15,330 nucleotides of DNA from CAYSDL01 sp964429875 (GTDB taxonomy: Bacteria; Fidelibacterota; Marinisomatia; SCGC-AAA003-L08; D37C17): NCBI GenBank assembly GCA_964429875.1, contig CAYSDL010000034.1, positions 1-15,330 on the forward strand, in the 5' to 3' direction. This document shows, piece after piece, positions 1-8,894 of this stretch; position 1 is the stretch's first letter, and each line of letters opens with the position of its first letter. Below the pieces are notes generated by a model, which was not told the DNA's origin, ran no database searches, and saw nothing but the letters and a program-made list of their open reading frames with translations. A program made the translations under genes and the position numbers.

Positions 1-1856
1 GGTCTATTATACCAATCAAACCAATGCCAATCTGTCATTTGCAATTTATCTCCAGGGTAAAGATCAGCATAGCCATCACCATTTAAATCAACTTCTTCAG
101 TTGCAAAAGGAGAGTCTAACAACTGGGTTGCTACAATCCCAATATCCTCGGGCGGGCCAAAACTATAATCATAAATCATTGCAACACTAACTCTTAAAGT
201 ATCATCATTAATTACATCACATCCATCTGGATCTAAATCAGGATTTTTACAATCATAGTATTCCATAAAATCATCATCATTAGAGTGGACTCCAAAGCTT
301 CCAAATTTGTTTGCAGTAGCAACATCAGCATCCATATAAAAACCCATAGAAGTTCCTCTATATGTAAATCCTCTTCCTCTATTTAACTTTGTTCCATCAG
401 GCATAATCATTGCATCGCCACAAATCAAATCACCATTATCATCTACAACATATACTTTGTTTCCATAGCGATCTTTTTCATATGCGCACCAATTATCTCC
501 ACTTTCATTCCTAACTTTGACAGTAACAAACATTATATCTTCAGCAAATGAAACTCCATATGAATGTGCTTCAGCCATAACTTTCAGACCCATCGGATAA
601 CCTGTTTGCTCATAGGTATTATTTGTTACCATGTTACCTTTATGTGCCCATCTATCATCAAACTCCATATATATATCTGTATCAGATATAAACCTATCTG
701 TCACCATCCAGCAATCATCATTCCATCTTTTTGCAGGGAAGCATCCTGTATCTTCAGGAGCATATGTGTCGGCCCACCATCCCGGCCATGTTGGAACAAG
801 ATCTCCTTCAGTATTATAGGAAGTCGGCCATGTATATGCATTATCACTATGAGCTAATAAAGGGAACGTTCCAGTATCTAAATAATTTATATCTCCAAAA
901 ACATCTCCTTCATCCACTAAAGTATTATGTGTGTTCTCTCGTGATTTATTAGCTGCATGCCAATCAGTATTTGAACTTGGACTCCATCTTGTAAACCATG
1001 ATTCTGCTGTATTTGCACCAAAATAAACGTATTCATCATCATCAGTCCACTCTTCATTGTCTGGGCCATATTTATACATATCAAAATCTTCAAGCCTCTG
1101 ATCTAGGTCAGGTCTTTTTGCCCAAGGATAGACCAAGCCTACGCTTTTTTTAGATAAATTATCCCCATATACATTAGCATTATTTGGATCAACAGTAAAT
1201 TGCTCACTCGCTGGCAAACTAATTATAAGTTTATTATTCTCATCATCCAGGCAGAATTGATTTATACCAGTAAAATCACAATAAACCTCGAACTCTCCTG
1301 CATCACCTGGTGAGACAAGCTGAGTCCCGAGGGTCCCTCTATCATCAAATGCTTCGAAAACTATACTTACAAAATTTGTATCACCATATTCTATCCATGA
1401 GAAATTTGGATTTATAGCATTTGGATCTGAGTACGCATCATTAGAACACCATATAACATAATTCCCATTAGATTCAGGGCATGTTCCTCCACTATCTTCG
1501 AAATTTGTCCATGCATAATTATATGAATAACTTTGCCCAGGTATGCCAGCAACAAAACCAACTGCAGGAAGGTATGTATAATTTCCCCATAATCCAGCAG
1601 GGTGATAATCCCAATCAATAAATCTTCCATAATTAGTAATTGCAGCCTGAGCTTTTCCTTTTAATAGATACCCTTTAGCCCTGTCATTCATAGGATTTGA
1701 TGGGAAGCCATAATCACCTATTTTACCAAATGAGTTTGAGTTTGGATTTTCAGACCATTGATAATTAAGAGCATTATTAGGTTCTATTGGCTCTGCAGCG
1801 CTTAAGACCCCTAATAAAAATAATACAAACATATATTTTTCTACTTTATTAATCAA
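1..1856 (-). CDS. Secreted protein of unknown function, partial (C-terminus beyond the left edge)
   Basis: The reading frame runs without a stop from about 1856 to base 1, giving 618 codons plus 2 nt, so the C-terminus is missing. I chose the TTG start at 1856-1854. It follows an AAGGA Shine-Dalgarno (1867-1863) by 6 nt, overlaps the receptor stop by 8 nt, and gives a complete signal peptide (MINKVEKYMFVLFLLGVLSA, cleavage near Ala-Ala-Glu). The first ATG (1832-1830) lacks a good ribosome site and would remove the basic N-region. The mature part is rich in Trp, Tyr, Asp and Asn, with scattered Cys (for example around TCPES and IWCSND) and a DLNGDGYADLYPGD loop near the visible end that resembles a calcium-binding repeat. 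I recognise no enzymatic motif. Its position directly after a TonB receptor suggests an exported partner. A C-terminal sorting domain beyond the edge is possible but unseen. Confidence 0.85.
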   Translation of the reverse strand, partial: MINKVEKYMFVLFLLGVLSAAEPIEPNNALNYQWSENPNSNSFGKIGDYGFPSNPMNDRAKGYLLKGKAQAAITNYGRFIDWDYHPAGLWGNYTYLPAVGFVAGIPGQSYSYNYAWTNFEDSGGTCPESNGNYVIWCSNDAYSDPNAINPNFSWIEYGDTNFVSIVFEAFDDRGTLGTQLVSPGDAGEFEVYCDFTGINQFCLDDENNKLIISLPASEQFTVDPNNANVYGDNLSKKSVGLVYPWAKRPDLDQRLEDFDMYKYGPDNEEWTDDDEYVYFGANTAESWFTRWSPSSNTDWHAANKSRENTHNTLVDEGDVFGDINYLDTGTFPLLAHSDNAYTWPTSYNTEGDLVPTWPGWWADTYAPEDTGCFPAKRWNDDCWMVTDRFISDTDIYMEFDDRWAHKGNMVTNNTYEQTGYPMGLKVMAEAHSYGVSFAEDIMFVTVKVRNESGDNWCAYEKDRYGNKVYVVDDNGDLICGDAMIMPDGTKLNRGRGFTYRGTSMGFYMDADVATANKFGSFGVHSNDDDFMEYYDCKNPDLDPDGCDVINDDTLRVSVAMIYDYSFGPPEDIGIVATQLLDSPFATEEVDLNGDGYADLYPGDKLQMTDWHWFDWYNR

Positions 1857-4800
1857 AATCAATCCTTATAAAAAAGTTAATTTCTCTATTACTTGAATAC
1901 ATCCATGGCCTATCATAATAAGCACCTGAACGACCATCTAGCTTTCCTACATTTCTTGTATAATATAAACCAGGGTCATCAGCCTGCCCTGTTAAAGGAT
2001 AAATATCTATAGGGTAAGGCTCATCAAATAAGTTGAATATATTAGTACCTAACATCAAGGTATGTTTTCGAATCTTAATTTCCTTAGATAATGATAAATT
2101 CATCGTAATTAAACTAGGGGAACGCTTACTATATTTATTTCTTAAATCTTCTTTTGGATCACTTCCTCCACCTTCAAAGAAAAATGGTGTATATGGAGAT
2201 CCAGATTGGAAAAAAGCTGTTATTCCACCATTAATACCCCATGGTAATTTTGTTGTGTATACAGAAAGAGTAAGGTCATGTGTTCGATCATATGGCATTA
2301 AGAATTCTTGTTGCGGAGCATCAACTTGTAGCGCGCCAAATGCTGCTGCGTCATATTCACTGCTCGCTTTTGCTGTTGAGTAAGTATATTGCATAGTTGT
2401 ATTAAATAAACTCCCCCTATTTTCAATAGTAAAATCAAACCCTACGGCTGTCCCAAAATCACCATTTTTGGATACTTTATATTCATAAATTCCTGAACTA
2501 TATTGATTAGCAGTAGTTAGCTGGTCCATATCTTTCACCCAGATGCCTGCAGAAAATGCCCATTTTCTAGAAAACTGAACATTAAATGCTAATTCATAAG
2601 ACTGTGTTCTGCCAGCTGTCATTGTTGCATTTCCAATACTCGAACCTTCAGCACCCGCATCTTCAAATGCCTGACTTGGGTCTTCAAGTTTATTAACATT
2701 TCTATATATAAATTCATAAATAGGAGTTTGATAATATAATCCATAATTAAATGTGAAAGTTGCACCATCAGAAATAACATGGCTAATACCAAGTCTTGGA
2801 CTTACTTTATACAACCAATCAGAATTCTTGAAAATTACATTTGAAAAATTATTTGTTTCAGTGATATTTGAAGTTGTTGGTTCCCCAGAATCCCAACTGG
2901 AGTTATTTGTCATATCTTCAGAGATATTATCTATATTATAATGAGGATCACCTGAATTTGGATCCCAACTTGAATAATCATATAATGGATTACTTAAGCT
3001 TTCCTCTTGATTTGGATCATAACTTGAATTATAAAAAGGAAGTTGATTATCTTGTATAATTACAGAAATATCATTCCCATATTCATCATTTAAATTAGTA
3101 TCAATAATATAATAATCTCCAGGACACATAGGCTCGCCAAGTGGATTTAAATCAGCGCCACAATCAAAGTAAAAATGAGGACTATATGGAGAATATTCTC
3201 CATTTGGATCGGACCAAATTTTGGTATTGTACTGTACAGCGTCCAACCTTACTCCTGCATTTATAACCATCCAAGGCACTTCAAATGTATTTTGAAAATA
3301 GGCTGAGAATTCTTCTGGTTCTACATAATCATTCCACTTATTATCCCCGTTAAAATCATCATAGCTTTCACCTTGAAACCATTGCATTTGTCCTGTGCAA
3401 GGATTTTCATAATTCCCAGGGCCATCCCATGTACCATTCCCTTCACCAAAATCAGGCTGGCCACAGGATGCAGTAAGCCATTCTTGATTATCAACGCCAA
3501 AATCATCAAATTGTTCTGAGAATCTTTGTCTAAATGCTGTTTCATCATCCCAAGGATTTTTTACTTCAAAGTAATTCAATTTATGTGTTTTGTAGTCAAC
3601 ACCTATTCTTGTTCTCCATTTATCAGTAATTTGGCTGGTATAATCAAATCTAACTTCCTGTGTCTCTGCTTTTGAAACACTATATAGATAATCATTTCCA
3701 CCATAAACTTTTTCTTCTACCCAATCATAAAAATAAAGAGGTTGCCATAGATTGTAATTCTCTGAACTGTCAGGACCAGCAGTATAATAATATAACTCAT
3801 CAATATAACCAGACATCGTCATCCAAGGACTCAAGCCTTCATATAATAGATATGCTCCTTTTGCATCCCAGAATTCTTCATAATCGGCATACATTTCTGG
3901 AGTTAGCCAATATGAGCCATCTCTAAATTCAGCTGCTTGGACAAGAACTGGGCCATCCCATTGTCCATTACCATTAACATCATCTTCGCCTCCAAAAACA
4001 TCACTTGATCCTGGGCCATCATATAAGCCATTCTGATTGGTATCTGTAAACGGCTCTGCTACAACCCAATTATAATTTCCTGGCATTGATGCTCCTTCAT
4101 ACCACCCACTTGTCCATTCATCTGGACCATTTCCATCTCTTAAATCATAATATGTTATTTCGCCACCACTACTAAGATGGAATGGAATAATATCACTATT
4201 GTATGGGTCTGAATAATCAGATGCTCCTGCTGCGTTATTATACTCATACCAATCTGGAAGCCCATCACTATCATTATCCATCCATCTCACACCGGTAAAA
4301 TGCTCCTGAATAAAATCAGAAATTCGGATAGTGTAAAATGATCTTTCATTAATTGTATGATTGAACTCAAAAGCTAATCTTTCAGTATCTCTGAAAATTT
4401 CGTTTTGACCATCATCCCAATAAAGAAAATTTGTCTTTAAATTTTTTCTGTGAGCATCAACATTCCAGTAAGATAAAATTACTTTATGCTGACTCGTAAT
4501 ATCATAGGTTAATTTTGCAAAATAATCTGTAGTATAATCAAACCCAAACCCTCTATAACCTTCTAAGTTATCCCAGGGCCAAGTAATATTATATTTATCA
4601 TTATTCCAATTTGGATTATTTTGTCTCTCATCAAATAAATCATTCATAGTAAAATATTTGTACTCATCATGATTATAAGTTTTTTTATCAAACTTATATA
4701 CTTCATATGCCCCTTGCTCTGTTTTTTGTGCAGAAACCCAGAGTTTTATTTTTTTAAAAAATGGCATAGGCATACCCATCCCAAAATTATAATCATTATA

Positions 4801-5613
4801 ATCTCTAAGTTCATCATATCTGCTACCTAAAGCCTCTCCTAAAAGACTTGTTTCATACTGAAATTTATACTTAAAAGAATTAGTCCCTGACATTGTATGA
4901 AAATTTGAGACTGCTGACATCGCATCCCCATATTCAGCATTAAATCCTCCTGGCTGCCAATCAAATTCTCTTATTGCAAATTTATTTAATCGTGTCCCAT
5001 TTCCTATGCCTCCATATATAGGATTCCTGATATACATTCCATCTATCATATATGCAATTTCGCCAGAACGACCGCCCCTAACATGGACTTCTTCAAGCCC
5101 CCTGTCTGCGTGATCAGGAATGCCTTGAGTTCTACTTTCAATTTTAACAACGCCTGATTGCAAATCATATAATTGAGAAACATCTTTTATTGGAAGAGTT
5201 TCAATTGCCTCTTTTCCAATAGTTATTTTTTTAGAAGTTGATCCTTTTTCAACTAAAGCTTTTTCAGCAGAAACATAAACTACTTCTCCTTCAATAGATG
5301 CCTCAGGAAGCGATACATTAAGCCATTGCGTTTGATCCATTGTAATTGAAACATTATCTAAAATTTTAGTCTGATACCCAATCATTTGAACCTTAACTTC
5401 ATAGGTCCCAACTGGAAAGTTTAATATAATAAAGTTACCATCTAAATCTGCGGTTGTTCCTTTCCCTAGTTCAGCAACATAAATTTGAGCTCCTATCAAA
5501 GCAGTACCATCTATATCTGTAATTTTTCCTCTCAATGTCCCATCTGTTCCTGAGAAAAGAACACCGCAACAGAAGAACAAAATAAGATAATTATATTTTA
5601 TTATATTATTCAT
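1849..5613 (-). CDS. TonB-dependent outer-membrane receptor with N-terminal carboxypeptidase-regulatory-like domain
   Basis: This 1254-residue protein is an outer-membrane beta-barrel predicted to import a large or scarce ligand using TonB energy. Residues 1-21 are a signal peptide ending near VLFSG. Residues 25-103 form a carboxypeptidase-D-regulatory-like beta-sandwich (GKITDIDGTALIGAQIYVAE, then YEVKVQMIGY). Residues about 118-250 are the plug, with the typical HVRGGRSGEIAYMIDGMYI and GGFNAEYGDAMSAVSNF. The rest is barrel strands, ending in NREINFFIRIDFD with a near-terminal Phe. It is longer than most such receptors (usually about 700-1000 residues). Part of the excess is Asp/Asn/Gly-rich inserts at about 443-452, 518-555 and 723-768 (DNDSDGLPDW, DTNQNGLYDGPG, DDFNGDNKWND), probably in extracellular loops. 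It overlaps the upstream lipoprotein gene by 8 nt, and GGAGA 9 nt before its ATG fits as the ribosome site. The family call is firm. The substrate is unknown. Confidence 0.95.
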   Translation of the reverse strand: MNNIIKYNYLILFFCCGVLFSGTDGTLRGKITDIDGTALIGAQIYVAELGKGTTADLDGNFIILNFPVGTYEVKVQMIGYQTKILDNVSITMDQTQWLNVSLPEASIEGEVVYVSAEKALVEKGSTSKKITIGKEAIETLPIKDVSQLYDLQSGVVKIESRTQGIPDHADRGLEEVHVRGGRSGEIAYMIDGMYIRNPIYGGIGNGTRLNKFAIREFDWQPGGFNAEYGDAMSAVSNFHTMSGTNSFKYKFQYETSLLGEALGSRYDELRDYNDYNFGMGMPMPFFKKIKLWVSAQKTEQGAYEVYKFDKKTYNHDEYKYFTMNDLFDERQNNPNWNNDKYNITWPWDNLEGYRGFGFDYTTDYFAKLTYDITSQHKVILSYWNVDAHRKNLKTNFLYWDDGQNEIFRDTERLAFEFNHTINERSFYTIRISDFIQEHFTGVRWMDNDSDGLPDWYEYNNAAGASDYSDPYNSDIIPFHLSSGGEITYYDLRDGNGPDEWTSGWYEGASMPGNYNWVVAEPFTDTNQNGLYDGPGSSDVFGGEDDVNGNGQWDGPVLVQAAEFRDGSYWLTPEMYADYEEFWDAKGAYLLYEGLSPWMTMSGYIDELYYYTAGPDSSENYNLWQPLYFYDWVEEKVYGGNDYLYSVSKAETQEVRFDYTSQITDKWRTRIGVDYKTHKLNYFEVKNPWDDETAFRQRFSEQFDDFGVDNQEWLTASCGQPDFGEGNGTWDGPGNYENPCTGQMQWFQGESYDDFNGDNKWNDYVEPEEFSAYFQNTFEVPWMVINAGVRLDAVQYNTKIWSDPNGEYSPYSPHFYFDCGADLNPLGEPMCPGDYYIIDTNLNDEYGNDISVIIQDNQLPFYNSSYDPNQEESLSNPLYDYSSWDPNSGDPHYNIDNISEDMTNNSSWDSGEPTTSNITETNNFSNVIFKNSDWLYKVSPRLGISHVISDGATFTFNYGLYYQTPIYEFIYRNVNKLEDPSQAFEDAGAEGSSIGNATMTAGRTQSYELAFNVQFSRKWAFSAGIWVKDMDQLTTANQYSSGIYEYKVSKNGDFGTAVGFDFTIENRGSLFNTTMQYTYSTAKASSEYDAAAFGALQVDAPQQEFLMPYDRTHDLTLSVYTTKLPWGINGGITAFFQSGSPYTPFFFEGGGSDPKEDLRNKYSKRSPSLITMNLSLSKEIKIRKHTLMLGTNIFNLFDEPYPIDIYPLTGQADDPGLYYTRNVGKLDGRSGAYYDRPWMYSSNREINFFIRIDFD
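1863..1867 (-). promoter_or_regulatory. Ribosome binding site that decides the TTG start of the left-edge gene
   Basis: The minus strand reads AAGGA here, 6 nt before TTG (1856-1854). The later ATG at 1832 is preceded by an A/T-rich stretch without a comparable motif. This supports a TTG start inside the last codons of the receptor gene and implies translational coupling. Confidence 0.6.
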
Positions 5614-8600
5614 TTTGAGGGATCTCCAGTCTTTGCAAGCCCATAGTATGGGTCATTCTAAATGGAAAATAATTAAAATCTTGTTGATTTTGAAAATCTG
5701 AGGCATCTAAAACATTATTGTTGAAGATATTATTATTAGAGCTAACTACCAGTTCTTCACTAGGAGTTTTATATTCAAGAATTGAAAAATCAATCGATGA
5801 AGATGAGACCCAAGGCATGCTTTCCCAAAGAACTGAAATATCCTGTTTGACTATCCTGTAGCCTGGTTTTAAATATGTTTTACTTATCAAATGCGTTGTA
5901 AGGCCAGTCCCAATAGATGTCGTTGTTACGGTTCGTGTAGCAAGAAGACAATCAGAAACATTGGTTATATCATCACTTAAACAACTAGAACTCAAATTAT
6001 CCCAGTAACACCAATACATCACTTCATCATTGCAAGAGTCTTCATTAATAAAATTGCTGCAATTTGGATCTTTAACAGAGTTTTTTAATGTAGCTGAAGC
6101 TCTCTCAATAATATATTCTTTTTGAATATTATAATTTGCAGTATCAGACTCTACTGTAGACCAGGAATAAAATGATTGTCCTTCAATTATATTATTATTA
6201 TACGAGTATAAAAGCGTATCTGCTACCAATTGAACAGATTGCCAGTAAGTATCCTCAGGCATAAGGTTTTCATCAAGAGGAGGGTTGACTCCACCAACAC
6301 CTGCTACAAATTGATAATAAGGATGTATCATTTTCACTACATATTCATCTGAATCTTTAAATAATAAATAATCATAATCTGGATCACCATCAATATTTGT
6401 AAATTCAGTTTTAATAATATAAAATTCATTCAATAAGTTGCTGAAGAAACTAATATCATCAATGTAATCAGAAAGCTCAACACCATCATCCAAATTAATT
6501 TGGTCAATTACTTTAGATGATTTTACTTTATTTTTAGAATCAATGATTGGAGATGAGTCAATAACAGTAATAATCCTTAAGGAATCACTTATAATAGGGA
6601 GCACATCTCCGCCATATATATTGCCTGCATAATTCAGTTCCTTTGTGACAATATAATCTGCCTGTTTAATGTATGGAGTATACGCAGAAAATGTTTCTAA
6701 ATTTGAAAAATATGTTTGATAGGAAATAAGTTCATTTGTTGATAAATCAATATATTGGTTTGTTATTTCACCTACTTCATAAGATCCGTTTCCATCTGTC
6801 TGACCATTTGATCCTGTTGAAAAGTTGTCATTATTAGGGTCTAAATTTTCTGACCACTTTACTACAGCACAATCGCCATCTTCGCAATCAGAGGCATCCA
6901 AGCATGACTGCATAATATTATCACTGCAATATGTAGTTAAATCAGAGCAACTCTCAGCATTCCAATCACATGCAGACGAATCATTATCCCAATCACATAA
7001 AAAATGCTCGCAGCAATCTTGTTTGCTCCCTGAAAAACCATTAGAGCATGAACCATAATCAAATGGAGATCTAATAGATGCAGCTACATCTAATTCTGTT
7101 ATAAGTTCATCTCCATCTAAATCTTCGAAGTTTACTTCACCAGGGGACAATGAAAAATTAGTGCACAATGGAATGTCATATGGCATAGTTCCATCAAGAT
7201 TGTCGTCACCGTCAGTATCAAAAAATTCACATAAGCAACCCCCATTCCCATCTTCCAACTCATCAACGCAACCATCTGTGCCTGTATCAAAGAAATCTCC
7301 AGATGGAAAAGCAGACTCTACTGCTATGGGAGAGCCTGTTTCATGAGTAACAATCAAAACATCTGGAGCATCTGCTTTTGAGTAAAGCTGAGCATATCCA
7401 CAATCACTCGCAGATGAATTATAACATTTTTCAACATTATCCCAAATTCTATTTCCTTCATCGCAAAATTGTTCCCCAAGAAAAACATCTGTAGATAAGT
7501 TTTGGCACCCTGAGTCTGTTTCTCCTTCATCAGGAATTCCATTGCAATTTCTATCTTCAAAAGGTTCATAATTTTGACCTATTAAACTCCACATACCATC
7601 ATTATCCAAGTCTAAAAAGTATTCATCATTTTGATTATATAGATTATTACCTCTATCACAGAATGTCATAGGATATAGCATATCATCATCATCTCCAGGA
7701 TCACCAAAGTAGGTAATCTGATCAACTTGATTTGTAACTGTATAACAAGAGCCTGTTGCTCTATCATCACTACTATAATAGTCCCAGCAATAGTCTTCCA
7801 TTGTTGTTTCATTTTCTCCTATGGTACAAGATGTGCTACACAAAGTTGCGGAATCAACATTAAATATTCCTCCTTGATTATCGCACCATAATTCAAACGA
7901 ATCTGCATCATTCCCTATGTCATCAATATCATAACCTGAAAAAATGACTATTTCTTCTTCATCTTTTCTGTAATTATCATTGCAATCAGTACTGGATCTA
8001 AACATTAAGCCATCAGTAGGCACATATGCATCTTTAATTTTATAATCTAATCTTCTTTTTGATCTTATTGGAGTGCCATTAGTCAATGAATCATATTTAG
8101 TATATTCTCTAAAAACATCTTCACTACTATCTATCAATATAACATCACCATAGATTTCAGTTAAAACAGTATCAACTAAGGTTTGATAATTCAATGAATC
8201 AAAGTCCTGGCTGTAAATATACTTTGTTGTATCTCTTTTTGCAGTTGTTGTTAAAAAATTGTAGCGTCCTTGATCAGCGTTCCAAATAACATAATCTATA
8301 ATATTAAAATTACTTGATACGAGGGTAAGGTCTGATTGCAGCTCTAATTCATCTAATGAAGTCTGAGTAAGTTCAACTACGGATTGAGTATCGAAAGAAT
8401 AATTACCTGAGTCATCCATAATTATAACATCATCTTCTAATTCTCCAGAAAAAATAGAAGAAGTAGGAACAGCTACAAAATAGGTACTATTAAACGAATT
8501 AAGCGATAGAGTATTTTCAGGATCATCTGTGTAGCTCGCCGTGACAATATCTATCAAATTATACTTATAGTAATCTTGAGATATTGCATTAGAACTACTA

Positions 8601-8779
8601 AATTCATAATATAAATCTTCTAGGGGGTAGCAAAGAGTTGACGGGGAACAGCCATCTCCAGATAAATTATTATTATATTCTTCTTCTTCTTCAGTCTGAC
8701 CAGTAAATATTGTGCCATCATCATCACAAGAAGTAATAAAAAAACAACATAAAATAATTAAATAATAATTTATTCTCAT
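5606..8779 (-). CDS. Large Cys- and Asp-rich surface lipoprotein, partner of the TonB receptor
   Basis: This protein has 1057 residues from the ATG at 8779. A GTG at 8797 would add six residues, but it lacks a ribosome site, whereas GGAAAG (8795-8790) sits 10 nt before the ATG. The N-terminus is a lipoprotein signal peptide: MRINYYLIILCCFFITSC, with lipobox Ile-Thr-Ser-Cys18. Three Asp follow the Cys and a run of five Glu lies at 30-34. An acidic stretch just after the lipid Cys resembles the surface-export signals described for Bacteroidota lipoproteins, so outer-face exposure is plausible. Calcium-repeat-like loops occur near 390 (DLDNDGMW), 408-422 (DRNCNGIPDEGETD), 516-528 (DTDGDDNLDG) and 553-564 (DLDGDELITELD). 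Cys/Trp clusters lie near 576-633 (CDWDNDSSACDW) and 905-935 (WCYWDNLSSSC). I see no SusD-type helical repeats and no catalytic motif. Its stop overlaps the receptor start by 8 nt, suggesting a ligand-capture or loop-capping partner; function is otherwise unknown. Confidence 0.88.
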   Translation of the reverse strand: MRINYYLIILCCFFITSCDDDGTIFTGQTEEEEEYNNNLSGDGCSPSTLCYPLEDLYYEFSSSNAISQDYYKYNLIDIVTASYTDDPENTLSLNSFNSTYFVAVPTSSIFSGELEDDVIIMDDSGNYSFDTQSVVELTQTSLDELELQSDLTLVSSNFNIIDYVIWNADQGRYNFLTTTAKRDTTKYIYSQDFDSLNYQTLVDTVLTEIYGDVILIDSSEDVFREYTKYDSLTNGTPIRSKRRLDYKIKDAYVPTDGLMFRSSTDCNDNYRKDEEEIVIFSGYDIDDIGNDADSFELWCDNQGGIFNVDSATLCSTSCTIGENETTMEDYCWDYYSSDDRATGSCYTVTNQVDQITYFGDPGDDDDMLYPMTFCDRGNNLYNQNDEYFLDLDNDGMWSLIGQNYEPFEDRNCNGIPDEGETDSGCQNLSTDVFLGEQFCDEGNRIWDNVEKCYNSSASDCGYAQLYSKADAPDVLIVTHETGSPIAVESAFPSGDFFDTGTDGCVDELEDGNGGCLCEFFDTDGDDNLDGTMPYDIPLCTNFSLSPGEVNFEDLDGDELITELDVAASIRSPFDYGSCSNGFSGSKQDCCEHFLCDWDNDSSACDWNAESCSDLTTYCSDNIMQSCLDASDCEDGDCAVVKWSENLDPNNDNFSTGSNGQTDGNGSYEVGEITNQYIDLSTNELISYQTYFSNLETFSAYTPYIKQADYIVTKELNYAGNIYGGDVLPIISDSLRIITVIDSSPIIDSKNKVKSSKVIDQINLDDGVELSDYIDDISFFSNLLNEFYIIKTEFTNIDGDPDYDYLLFKDSDEYVVKMIHPYYQFVAGVGGVNPPLDENLMPEDTYWQSVQLVADTLLYSYNNNIIEGQSFYSWSTVESDTANYNIQKEYIIERASATLKNSVKDPNCSNFINEDSCNDEVMYWCYWDNLSSSCLSDDITNVSDCLLATRTVTTTSIGTGLTTHLISKTYLKPGYRIVKQDISVLWESMPWVSSSSIDFSILEYKTPSEELVVSSNNNIFNNNVLDASDFQNQQDFNYFPFRMTHTMGLQRLEIPQNE
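5623..5627 (-). promoter_or_regulatory. Ribosome binding site of the TonB receptor, inside the lipoprotein gene
   Basis: The minus strand reads GGAGA, 9 nt before the receptor ATG at 5613-5611. It lies in the last codons of the lipoprotein gene, so receptor translation probably depends on ribosomes finishing the upstream gene. Confidence 0.55.
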
Positions 8780-8797
8780 CAAATCAAATCTTTCCAC

Positions 8798-8894
8798 AAA
8801 TAAAATGTGAAAAGAAGCTTCTTTTTTTATAAGGAAATAAGTCTTTAAAGGTAGTGAAAAATAGTTGTTTAGAACAAGCTAAAATAACAAGAAT
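8798..8894 (-). promoter_or_regulatory. Intergenic gap before the lipoprotein-receptor unit: weak promoter-like sequence
   Basis: This is the only real non-coding gap in the window. On the minus strand, TATAAA (8831-8826) resembles a -10 box about 47 nt before the lipoprotein ATG, but no convincing -35 box sits at the usual spacing. TATTTTTC further upstream is close to the Bacteroidota -7 consensus TAnnTTTG, without a matching -33 element at normal distance. A promoter here is plausible because the giant gene ends upstream, but the sequence does not prove one. Read-through from the giant gene remains possible. Confidence 0.25.
8810..8825. repeat. Perfect 16-bp palindrome in the intergenic gap
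   Basis: The sequence AAAAGAAGCTTCTTTT is a perfect inverted repeat. As RNA from the minus strand it could form only a weak stem of six base pairs with an AGCT loop, and its terminal U residues lie within the stem. It could be an operator for a dimeric regulator or a poor terminator. Neither is established. Confidence 0.45.

Noticed and set aside
564..952. Plus-strand open frames of 62-97 codons at 564-857, 631-819 and 731-952
   Set aside because: They lie antisense to the continuous left-edge gene, overlap each other in different frames, and show no ribosome site or recognisable domain.
1412..1630. Minus-strand open frames at 1412-1630, 3321-3548, 7354-7569, 10085-10273 and 12818-13042
   Set aside because: Each lies in another frame inside a much longer gene with clear domains; their Met/Ile/Leu-rich translations are out-of-frame readings.
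5606..8779. SusD call for the lipoprotein next to the TonB receptor
   Set aside because: The position fits, but the length (1057 residues), Cys/Asp content and lack of visible helical repeats do not match SusD, so only a partner role is proposed.
8810..8828. Rho-independent terminator after the giant gene
   Set aside because: On the minus strand the stem would be short and A/U-rich, and the only U-run is part of the stem, so a functional intrinsic terminator is not supported.
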